Below, in pieces: positions 1-6,416 of a stretch of 9,069 bases of DNA; the stretch's first letter is position 1, and every line of letters starts with the position of its first letter. The position numbers and the translations under genes are program-made. Origin of the DNA: Deltaproteobacteria bacterium (GTDB taxonomy: Bacteria > UBA10199 > DSSB01). The notes beneath the pieces were generated by a model, which saw nothing but the letters and a program-made list of their open reading frames with translations, was not told where the DNA came from and searched no databases. The DNA is taken from NCBI GenBank assembly GCA_020440745.1, contig JAGRNM010000041.1, forward strand, positions 1 to 9,069. The letters are read 5' to 3'.

Positions 1-287
1 GAGTGGGCAATTATTATGGTACCTACGATGCTCAAAAGATTTTTGAAAACTTTACACCCGAAGAAATTGGCATCACTCCTTTAATGTTTGAGCATGCTTT
101 TTATTGCATGCGTACTAAGAGCATGGCTTCTTCCAAGACTTCTCCTTCTACACCGGAAGAACGTGTCTTTCTTAGTGGGACTAAAGTTCGTGAAATGCTT
201 CAAAGAGGAGAGAGACCTCCCGAAGAGTTTACTCGTCCGGAAGTCGCCGATATTTTGATTGCGGCGATGAAAAATCAAGGTTCTTAA
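1..287 (+). CDS. sat: ATP sulfurylase (sulfate adenylyltransferase), C-terminal part, cut by window edge
   Basis: The enzyme activates sulfate by converting ATP and sulfate to adenosine 5'-phosphosulfate and pyrophosphate, in the cytoplasm. Only the last 95 codons are present; the reading frame is open through the left edge, and the first full codon (GTG at 3) is the internal Val of the family's HAGVGNYYG segment, not a start. Visible family signatures are VGNYYGTYDAQ, then HAFYC...MASSKTSPSTPEER, then LSGTKVREMLQRGE and the terminal EFTRPEVADIL. The zinc-binding version of this family carries a Cys-x2-Cys...Cys...His cluster after the FYC element; here only the first Cys remains (FYCMRT...SSKTSPST), so this is the zinc-less subtype. 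The subtype identification is from memory of family sequences. The upstream gene content is not visible, so an assimilatory or dissimilatory role cannot be decided. Confidence 0.95.
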   Translation, partial: VGNYYGTYDAQKIFENFTPEEIGITPLMFEHAFYCMRTKSMASSKTSPSTPEERVFLSGTKVREMLQRGERPPEEFTRPEVADILIAAMKNQGS

Positions 288-303
288 AAATATTTTATCC
301 TCC

Positions 304-340
304 CTTGACAGAGGCTTGAAGCAGCTTATCTCCTGTGTAG
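304..340 (+). promoter_or_regulatory. Candidate heat-shock type promoter for the Hsp20 gene
   Basis: Upstream of the Hsp20 gene there is TCCTCCCTTGACA at 298-310, which resembles the sigma-32 -35 element (TCNCCCTTGAA) and also contains a perfect sigma-70 TTGACA at 305-310. A second CTTGAA lies at 315-320. Neither has a convincing -10 at the right distance: TATCTC at 327-332 is a poor sigma-70 -10, and the CC...TA at 332-339 only vaguely resembles CCCCATNTA. No CIRCE inverted repeat was seen. Promoter location is therefore inferred mainly from the -35-like element and the gene's identity. Confidence 0.3.
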
Positions 341-352
341 ACAAAAAAACAA

Positions 353-358
353 AGGAGG
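353..358 (+). promoter_or_regulatory. Strong Shine-Dalgarno site that fixes the Hsp20 start
   Basis: AGGAGG, a perfect match to the anti-Shine-Dalgarno sequence, ends 8 bases before the ATG at 367. It decides that ATG as the start over an in-frame TTG at 316, which would add 17 residues unlike the family and would place this site inside the coding sequence. Confidence 0.9.
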
Positions 359-366
359 TAAAAATC

Positions 367-816
367 ATGGGAGCTTTAGCACTTTTTGATCCTTTTAAGG
401 AATTTAACCGCTTAGAGCGAGCTTTGCCCAATCTGTTTGGCCAGTGGGGAGGTAGTGAACTTAGTCAGACTTTTTCTCCTAGTTTAGAAATCCGAGAAGA
501 CGCCGAGGCCTACCGTGTTAAGGTAGAAGTACCAGGCTTAAAGAAAGACCATATTAATGTCAGTGTACACGATGGCGTGCTTCATATTAGTGGAGAAAAA
601 ACCGAAGAAAAAGTTAAAACCGAAGGTAAAGAAGGAGAAGCAAACTACTACTCCTACTCGGAAAGAAGCTTTGGAAAATTTAAACGCTCTTTAAGCTTAC
701 CCGAAAATGTCGTCTCTGACCAAGTAGAGGCTGAGGTTAAAGACGGTGTCTTAAGCATTAAGATTCCTAAGCAAGCAAAACCTGAGCCTAAAACCATTGA
801 GGTAAAAGGTTCTTAA
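367..816 (+). CDS. hsp20: Small heat-shock protein, Hsp20/alpha-crystallin family
   Basis: A 149-residue ATP-independent holdase chaperone expected to form cytoplasmic oligomers that bind unfolding proteins. The N-terminal arm (about 1-37, with LFDPFKEFNRLE) is typical of class A bacterial small heat-shock proteins. The alpha-crystallin domain spans about 38-135: PSLEIREDAEAY, the VEVPGLKKDHINV strand pair (53-65), SERSFGKFKRSLSLP (98-112), and the hallmark A-x-x-x-D-G-V-L motif at 122-129 followed by SIKIPK. The short tail ends TIEVKGS, and I144-E145-V146 fits the I-x-I/V motif that docks neighbouring dimers. Length and motifs are complete. It sits 79 bp after sat and is followed by a strong terminator, so it is probably its own transcription unit. 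The strong ribosome binding site suggests high expression when induced. Confidence 0.96.
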   Translation: MGALALFDPFKEFNRLERALPNLFGQWGGSELSQTFSPSLEIREDAEAYRVKVEVPGLKKDHINVSVHDGVLHISGEKTEEKVKTEGKEGEANYYSYSERSFGKFKRSLSLPENVVSDQVEAEVKDGVLSIKIPKQAKPEPKTIEVKGS

Positions 817-838
817 AAATTAAATTAAAGATCTTTTT

Positions 839-867
839 AAAATCCCGCCTTAAGTGCGGGATTTTTT
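839..867 (+). terminator. Rho-independent terminator after Hsp20
   Basis: A perfect inverted repeat: AAAATCCCGC at 839-848 pairs with GCGGGATTTT at 856-865 around a 7-base loop (849-855), and the right arm runs into a T6 tract at 862-867. The GC core is CCCGC/GCGGG. It ends the Hsp20 transcript and separates it from the exported repeat protein gene that begins 41 bases later. Confidence 0.93.
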
Positions 868-908
868 ATGTCTTGTGATGCTTCTTTGTTTTTGGATAAA
901 GTAAAAAA

Positions 909-2165
909 ATGAAATTTAGGCTTTTTATTTTTTTAGTCTTGTCTTGTTTTCCCCTAAGCTTACGAGCTTTTTTGGACCAAGACGATCCAGATAATTTTTG
1001 GAAGGCCTTAGATCAGGCACCTCAAGTAGCCTTGGTTAAAGTCCTTAAACAAGAAAGCTGGAAAAAAAATTCTCAAGTTACACTTTTAGAATTAGAGGTC
1101 CAAAAGTGGCTTAAAGGTATGGATAAAAAGAGTCCCCATACTTTTCATGTTTTTTACGAAAGTTTTGGAGCTAAACTAGATTTTTTAAAAAATCTTAAAA
1201 AGGACCAGAGTCTTTTAGTTAACCTAGCTCCTCTACCGCGATATGATAGTTACCAAGAACTTTTTAAAAAAGGCCCCTTTTATCGCTTTTATGGTCAGGG
1301 CCAAGCTTGGGCTTGGTTGGGGGCTGAAGACCTGCTGACAGTCAAAAATTACTTAAAGGCAGAAGACAAAACCAGCCTCTTATTAAATTTTTTAAAGGCT
1401 TCTTCTTCTCCTTATTTAGCTATTCAAGCAGCGGATCGTCTTGCTCAGGAAGAAGAGATTAGTTTGCCAGACCAAGGGGAGGTCTTGGTTGATCAAGTGA
1501 TTCGTCAGTCCCATGATCAAGCTTATCGTTTGGCTTTGATTCGTCTTTTGGCACGGCATGGTGCTAAGGAAAGCAATTTAAAAAAAATCGCCAAACAAAG
1601 TGTGGGAGAAGAGCGTTTACTTGCTTTAGGTTTGCTACATCAATCGGGAAAGAATTTACCGGAAGATTTTTATATTAAAACCTACCAGGGGACTCAAGGG
1701 GAGGAAAAATTAAAATTATTAGCTTATTTAACACTTTTTGATTCAGAAAAAATTAAGGGGATTTTTAAGGAAATTTTTGCAGGAAGCGATGAAAAGTTAC
1801 AAAAGCGAGCTGTCTTAGTTTTGTCTCAGGCCAAGCCCGACTTAGCCGAAGCTTTTCTTTTAAAACTTGCAGAAGATAAACAGCCATTACAGAGCCTTGC
1901 TATGCTATCTTTAATTAATCTAAGTTCTCCTAAGGCCTTAGAATTTTTAAAAAAATTTATTACTACCAAAAGTCCTCAGGATCGAGATTGGGTCATGGCC
2001 TTACTTAAAAAAAGCCCCCATACCAAGGCCTACGATTTATTTAAGGAAGACCTTTATAGAGACTCCCACGGCCACTGGGTGCCTAAGACTAGGCATCCTT
2101 CGGACCTCTTAAAGGAGCCTCCTCATCTTCATGAACAGGACCCTATGGGGACCGATTCTCAGTAA
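909..2165 (+). CDS. Exported protein with HEAT-like helical repeats, function unknown
   Basis: I do not recognise a named family. The 418-residue product begins with a basic residue pair and a hydrophobic stretch (residues 1-20, ending SLRA before FLDQDD), a plausible Sec signal peptide cleaved near residue 20. A VLSC at 10-13 is a poor lipobox because of its position and Leu at -2. Residues about 37-110 alternate hydrophobic residues and look beta-rich (VALVKVLKQE, VTLLELEVQKWL). From about 150 to 375 the sequence becomes pairs of short amphipathic helices rich in Leu and Ala (for example AIQAADRLAQ, AYRLALIRLLARHG, QKRAVLVLSQAKPDLAEAFLLKL, SLAMLSLINLSSPKALEFLKKF), typical of HEAT/armadillo-like scaffolds that bind proteins. 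The tail is His/Pro-rich and hydrophilic. The ATG has no good Shine-Dalgarno sequence; only GGA at 894-896 is present. A periplasmic or surface scaffold role is inference. Confidence 0.8.
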   Translation: MKFRLFIFLVLSCFPLSLRAFLDQDDPDNFWKALDQAPQVALVKVLKQESWKKNSQVTLLELEVQKWLKGMDKKSPHTFHVFYESFGAKLDFLKNLKKDQSLLVNLAPLPRYDSYQELFKKGPFYRFYGQGQAWAWLGAEDLLTVKNYLKAEDKTSLLLNFLKASSSPYLAIQAADRLAQEEEISLPDQGEVLVDQVIRQSHDQAYRLALIRLLARHGAKESNLKKIAKQSVGEERLLALGLLHQSGKNLPEDFYIKTYQGTQGEEKLKLLAYLTLFDSEKIKGIFKEIFAGSDEKLQKRAVLVLSQAKPDLAEAFLLKLAEDKQPLQSLAMLSLINLSSPKALEFLKKFITTKSPQDRDWVMALLKKSPHTKAYDLFKEDLYRDSHGHWVPKTRHPSDLLKEPPHLHEQDPMGTDSQ

Positions 2166-2331
2166 AGAGATTTAAAATGACGCATTGAGCATAGAAACTC
2201 TGCTGGAAATGTGCCGAAAACTTCGTTAGAGCTGGTTTTTGGGTTAAGATTAGGTTAAGTTGAGTAGCTAAGGAGCACGGCCTAATTCACTGAAATTATA
2301 AAAAATCTAGATCTTAATAAAAGGTAATTCC
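2166..2331 (+). promoter_or_regulatory. Gap before the PHP lipoprotein gene, with direct repeat and ribosome binding site
   Basis: This 166-bp stretch holds no gene. It has a direct repeat GGTTAAG at 2242-2248 and 2253-2259, whose starts are 11 bp apart, about one helical turn, and an 8-bp palindrome ATCTAGAT at 2305-2312. A TATAAA at 2297-2302 could be a -10 element but lacks a convincing -35 at 17 bp; TTGAGT at 2260-2265 is too far away. The AAAAGG at 2319-2324 lies 7 bases before the ATG at 2332 and is a reasonable ribosome binding site that favours it over the ATG at 2338. No clear terminator for the preceding gene is visible. A promoter somewhere here is inference. Confidence 0.35.
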
Positions 2332-5300
2332 ATGACGATGATACGACGATTTTTTCTTGGTATTTTTGTAATACTCAGTTTTTTCATGTTGGCCCATTGT
2401 GGAAGCCAAGAAGAAAATACTGTCATTGATGCTGGTGTGTTTGGCCCCTCTGTCAGTGGCGATCCTGGTACTTTTAGGGGTGCTGGGGTTATTACTCAAG
2501 GGAACGAGGCCTTTTTATTAAATGGTCCCATGGCTCAAGGTCGGGTGGGGGACATTTTAATGCAAAATGAGAAAGTAGCTATTTTGATTCAGGCCCCCGG
2601 TCGTGATCCTGGGGTTAAGCCTTATGGTGGGGTCATTATTGATGCAGCTTATATGCCCAATGGAACACGTAGGGATGGTTTTGGTTCTATGATTCCGGTG
2701 GTTAATTTAACTCACTCGGTGGATTATGAAAGAATCGAGGTGCTCAACGGTGATCCAGCCCAGGGTAATTTGACGGTTAGAGCGATTGGTAAGACCAAAG
2801 CCTGGCTTTATATTTTGGCAAAGACCCTTTTGGAACATGCTTCTTTGTTGGCTTCTACGCCTCAAGTCTTTTTTGGAGATCAGTTTACTCCTGCCTATGA
2901 CCCTTTTAAAAACATCGAGCTTTTAAATGGTTTTAATCAAGAAATCATCACTGACTATACTCTTAAGGTTAAAGAAAGTGGAGGAGAGGACTCTGCTTAT
3001 GTGATCGTAGAGACTTTGTTTAGAAATGACAATCCTAATGAGGAGATTCGTTTTCCTGTAGGGACTAGCCTCAACCCTAGTGGTGATATTGAGCCTTTTA
3101 TTCCCGGTGTGGGTTTTGCCAAAAACTTTTCTTATGACTTTATTACTTCAGTGGTGGCTAGTGCCCTTTACCCTGAGGATCCTAGCCGTCCTAGTAGTTA
3201 TGGTTTTGTTTATGATGTGGAGCAGTTTAAGGATGAAGACGGAGCCCATGAGCTGGCCACTACTTTGGTGGTTTCGGGAGTAATTCCGGTGATTCCAGGA
3301 GAAGAGTCTATCACTAATTTAGCTACTTTTAGTCCAGGGGAAGATCCTAAGATTAATTTTAGTATCCCAGCCGGTGGCAAAAGAATTTATCGTCGTTATT
3401 TTGTAGTGGGAGATGGCAGTGTTTCTTCGGTGACTGATGAAATACTTAAAGCCGTGGGCGTTTCACGGGGGACCTTGTCTGGTAAAATTACTGATAACTC
3501 GGGAGCACCAGCCGCCGGTGTCAGAGTAGCGGTTTTGGATAGTAGCAATAAGCCCTTTACTGTGGCGCTTAGTGATAGTGAGGGCAACTGGTCAGCCCAA
3601 GTTCCAACCGGTGATAATGCAAAGGCTGCCGTTTTTGCCCAAGGTCCTTATACGATTAAGGCTTATAAAGAAGGTTATGCGATTGGCTCACAAGCAGCTG
3701 TCTGTACGGGCAATAACTGCCAATTGGGAGCCAGCGGCACGCTAACAGTCAATATTACCCAGGATGGACAACCTACTTTTGCTAGAGTGATGGTAGTAGG
3801 AATTGATCCTAGTCCACCCTTGGCTTGTGGTTTGGAAGGGGACAATTGTATTTTAGATGACGCTGATGGGACTTTTATGGATGCTGGTCTTACGGTAGAT
3901 CCTTATGGGGTGCCGGTTTTGCTCTACCAAGATAACAATGGGATCCTTTATCCCCGAGGTCATAAAAGATTAGTGGAAGGATCTAATAACCAAATTCGTC
4001 TAGAGCCAGGAGATTATATTGTCTATGGTTTAGGAGGTCCAGAACGCTCTATCTTTAAACAAGACATTACCATTACAAATGGTGGCTCTGTAGCTGTTAA
4101 TGGAGATATTACACGCGTACTTCCCACACCTGGTTATGTCTGTGGTGATAGTCACTTGCATTCTATAGGTTCTCCCGATGTGGGTGTGCTGATGCAAAAT
4201 CGTCTAAGAGGGGTAGTAGCTGAAGGGGTGGATTGGATTGCTGGAGCTGACCACGAAAACATAGTCAACTACGCTCCTGTTATTAAAGAATTAGGTCTAG
4301 AAAACCAAATAGCTTCTTTTACGGCTATGGAACTAACCGCCTTAGTACAGGGTCATGCAATTCCTTTCTTTTTGGAACATGATCCCAACGATCGTATGGG
4401 TGGTGCCTATGACTATACTGTCCATCCCGATAACCAAGGAGGAGCAGGTCCGGCATTGGTAAAAAGTATTGGGCAAAGTTTTCAAGAAATCGACGAGCAA
4501 AACGAGGGACTACAGTCTTTTATCGTAGCCCATTTTATGGACGCCTTTTTAGGGGCTGGAATTTTTGGTAGGGTAGTGACGACTACTTATTTTCCCGAAA
4601 CCTCTCCGGGAGATAGTTATGCCAATCCTATTAATTTTGGACTGCCTCCTAGCACAAGCGGCCAAGCGCCTTATCCCTATGGCACAAGTCCTATGGTAGA
4701 TTATTTTGATAAAGCGAATGTCTTTGAGTTGGCCATTGGGGATGATGTGACGGTTTTTAAAGGTCACTTGATGGAGACGGGGTTGCCTACTTACTTCAAT
4801 CTTCTTAACTTACTTAAAAACGGGAAGCGCTATGGCGCCACCGTGGGTAGTGATACCCATACCTGGAGTAAAGATCCAGCATCATGGCCCAGACTTTGTA
4901 TTAAGTCTTCTATAGATCCTAAGGATGGGATGGGTAGCTTTGAGGAACTCAATAATAATAAGGTTGAGTTAGCAGAAAATATGAATACCGGTAAGATGAT
5001 CATCAGCGGCGGTGTCTTCGTAGAAGCCAGCTTAAGCCAGGGTGGTCAAAGTGTTGGGCCTGGAGAAACCTTAGTCAATGCCTCAGGTCCGGTGACTCTT
5101 CAGGTTAACTTAACCAGTACGGAGGCTCTACCCTTTGATCGAGCCCGTGTTTATATTAATACCGTACCTATTCCTGCCAAGGATGATTTAAGTGGTCCTT
5201 GGGAAGGGATAGAAGGTTTAGGCAATAGTGAGAGTTTCCATTCGGTCACCAATGCCCTTGCCCATATGCCCCGTTATTTGATGGACCCAGCTGTTACTTT

Positions 5301-5631
5301 TGGTACTGGTGGGGAAGAAGTCCTTAACGTCAACCTTAATGATGGTGTTTATAGTGCCAGTTTTACTTATGATATTGATCTTACGGAGGACTTTTGGGTA
5401 GTGGTGGTTGCCGATCATACTGAGCTACCGGCTTTCCCCCATGTTCCTAAGATGACTACCGGTCCAGCGGAGATTTCTCCTGCTAGTTTCTTGGATACAG
5501 TTAAAAATCATCCCCAACTAATTGGAACCACTCCTGCCTGGGGTATTAGTAATCCTATTTTTTCCACTAGCAGTTCTAGTGCAGAGGATTGGAGAGGCCT
5601 TTTTGCGGATCAGTCTTTTTTAGCAGATTAG
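2332..5631 (+). CDS. Putative lipoprotein with PHP metal-dependent phosphoesterase domain (CehA/McbA-like)
   Basis: A 1099-residue exported protein. Residues 1-23 are a signal sequence (RR, then a hydrophobic run) ending L20-A21-H22-C23; this lipobox-like site has His at -1, which is atypical, but Gly-Ser-Gln-Glu-Glu after the Cys fits an outer-membrane lipoprotein. Residues about 40-375 are a beta-rich region I cannot name. Residues about 380-452 resemble a carboxypeptidase-regulatory-like beta-sandwich (GTLSGKITDNSGAPAAGVRV ... YTIKAYKEGYAIG), and a related segment begins at 469. The PHP domain runs about 602-860 with all expected metal ligands: D606, H608, H610 (GDSHLHS), D640/H641 (GADHEN), E667, H675, H734, then D841 and H843 (GSDTH). 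The C-terminal 240 residues are again beta-rich. PHP proteins hydrolyse phosphoester or related bonds with two or three metals; the substrate here is unknown. Four Cys at about 456-510 could form disulfides. It converges on coaX with an 11-bp gap. Confidence 0.88.
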   Translation: MTMIRRFFLGIFVILSFFMLAHCGSQEENTVIDAGVFGPSVSGDPGTFRGAGVITQGNEAFLLNGPMAQGRVGDILMQNEKVAILIQAPGRDPGVKPYGGVIIDAAYMPNGTRRDGFGSMIPVVNLTHSVDYERIEVLNGDPAQGNLTVRAIGKTKAWLYILAKTLLEHASLLASTPQVFFGDQFTPAYDPFKNIELLNGFNQEIITDYTLKVKESGGEDSAYVIVETLFRNDNPNEEIRFPVGTSLNPSGDIEPFIPGVGFAKNFSYDFITSVVASALYPEDPSRPSSYGFVYDVEQFKDEDGAHELATTLVVSGVIPVIPGEESITNLATFSPGEDPKINFSIPAGGKRIYRRYFVVGDGSVSSVTDEILKAVGVSRGTLSGKITDNSGAPAAGVRVAVLDSSNKPFTVALSDSEGNWSAQVPTGDNAKAAVFAQGPYTIKAYKEGYAIGSQAAVCTGNNCQLGASGTLTVNITQDGQPTFARVMVVGIDPSPPLACGLEGDNCILDDADGTFMDAGLTVDPYGVPVLLYQDNNGILYPRGHKRLVEGSNNQIRLEPGDYIVYGLGGPERSIFKQDITITNGGSVAVNGDITRVLPTPGYVCGDSHLHSIGSPDVGVLMQNRLRGVVAEGVDWIAGADHENIVNYAPVIKELGLENQIASFTAMELTALVQGHAIPFFLEHDPNDRMGGAYDYTVHPDNQGGAGPALVKSIGQSFQEIDEQNEGLQSFIVAHFMDAFLGAGIFGRVVTTTYFPETSPGDSYANPINFGLPPSTSGQAPYPYGTSPMVDYFDKANVFELAIGDDVTVFKGHLMETGLPTYFNLLNLLKNGKRYGATVGSDTHTWSKDPASWPRLCIKSSIDPKDGMGSFEELNNNKVELAENMNTGKMIISGGVFVEASLSQGGQSVGPGETLVNASGPVTLQVNLTSTEALPFDRARVYINTVPIPAKDDLSGPWEGIEGLGNSESFHSVTNALAHMPRYLMDPAVTFGTGGEEVLNVNLNDGVYSASFTYDIDLTEDFWVVVVADHTELPAFPHVPKMTTGPAEISPASFLDTVKNHPQLIGTTPAWGISNPIFSTSSSSAEDWRGLFADQSFLAD

Positions 5632-5659
5632 CTTAGAGTTTATTATTTTGCTAAAAGAC
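5613..5659. repeat. Imperfect inverted repeat spanning the convergent gene ends
   Basis: TTTTAGCA at 5618-5625 pairs with TGCTAAAA at 5649-5656, and after a 2-base bulge (TT at 5616-5617) the arm extends with GTC at 5613-5615 pairing GAC at 5657-5659: 11 pairs in total around a 23-base loop. The loop holds the TAG stop of the PHP gene (5629-5631) and the complementary TTA of the coaX stop (5643-5645). It is AU-rich and lacks a trailing T tract on either strand, so it is not a textbook terminator, though it may form at the 3' end of both mRNAs. Confidence 0.4.
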
Positions 5660-6398
5660 GCAAACCCTCTAGGGTTAAGAAAGGATCCCAGTGTTGGATG
5701 TTTTTACTACCCTGGGTCATGAGACTTAAAAACCCTCCGGTGGCTACTACAATAGGATTGCTTTGGCTTTCTTCCTTAATTTTTTCAATAATAGAATCCA
5801 CTAGTCCAGCATAGCCATAAAAGATGCCCGATTGAACACTTTCAATGGTGTTCTTACCAATGACTCGCTTGGGTTTTTTGATTTCTACTCGGGGCAGCTT
5901 ACTTGCTTTTTTATAAAGCGCCTCACTGGAGATACTAATGCCTGGCACAATAAGCCCTCCCTGGTAGTTTTTGTTTTGGTCGATAAAATCAAAGGTCGTG
6001 GCTGTGCCAAAGTCTACCAAGATTAAAGGGGCTCCGTACTTATGAATTCCTGCTACTGCATTGACCAAACGGTCAGCGCCGATTTCTTGTGGGTTGTCTA
6101 AGGCAACTTTAATAGGTGTGGAAAGATCAGTAGTAATCCATTGAGGACTTAGTCCAAAGTAGCGTTCGCACATGGTGCTTAAGCTAAACTCCAAGGGTGG
6201 GACGACATTAGAGATAATAATTTTTTTAACAACTTTAAGGTCTAAACCCACAAAAGAAAATAATTCTTTAAAGAAAATCCCCATCTCATCAGCAGTGCGT
6301 TCTTGTTTGGTTTCTAAACGCCAATGATGCATGAGAGTGTTTTCCGAGTAAAGACCCACCAACATGTTGGTGTTTCCAATATCAATAGCTAGTAACAT
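5643..6398 (-). CDS. coaX: Type III pantothenate kinase
   Basis: Phosphorylates pantothenate to 4'-phosphopantothenate with ATP, the first committed step of coenzyme A synthesis, in the cytoplasm. The 251-residue product is of normal family length and has the ASKHA-fold signatures: the N-terminal phosphate loop D6-I-G-N-T-N11, IGADRLVNAVAG (106-117) with Asp109 and Arg110 typical of the pantothenate site, DFGTATTFD (129-137), GGLIVPGI (147-154), VIGKNTIESVQSG (179-191) and VATGG (218-222). Type III enzymes generally need a monovalent cation and resist CoA feedback inhibition (family knowledge). It starts 18 bases after the birA stop on the same strand, so it is almost certainly co-transcribed with and downstream of birA. 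No clear Shine-Dalgarno sequence precedes the ATG, so it may depend on translational coupling or unstructured AU-rich RNA. Confidence 0.97.
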   Translation of the reverse strand: MLLAIDIGNTNMLVGLYSENTLMHHWRLETKQERTADEMGIFFKELFSFVGLDLKVVKKIIISNVVPPLEFSLSTMCERYFGLSPQWITTDLSTPIKVALDNPQEIGADRLVNAVAGIHKYGAPLILVDFGTATTFDFIDQNKNYQGGLIVPGISISSEALYKKASKLPRVEIKKPKRVIGKNTIESVQSGIFYGYAGLVDSIIEKIKEESQSNPIVVATGGFLSLMTQGSKNIQHWDPFLTLEGLRLLAK

Positions 6399-6416
6399 AG
6401 GCTTTGGATTGAAGGT

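Noticed and set aside
316..366. N-terminal extension of Hsp20 from a TTG at 316
   Set aside because: The added 17 residues do not look like the family, and a perfect AGGAGG lies 8 bases before the ATG at 367.
81..431. 116-codon minus-strand reading frame across sat and Hsp20
   Set aside because: It overlaps two well-identified genes and the gap between them, and its composition is that of an antisense shadow.
5663..5676. AACCC-TCTA-GGGTT hairpin as a terminator for the PHP transcript
   Set aside because: The stem has only 5 pairs, lies within coaX coding sequence, and is followed by a purine-rich stretch, not a T tract.
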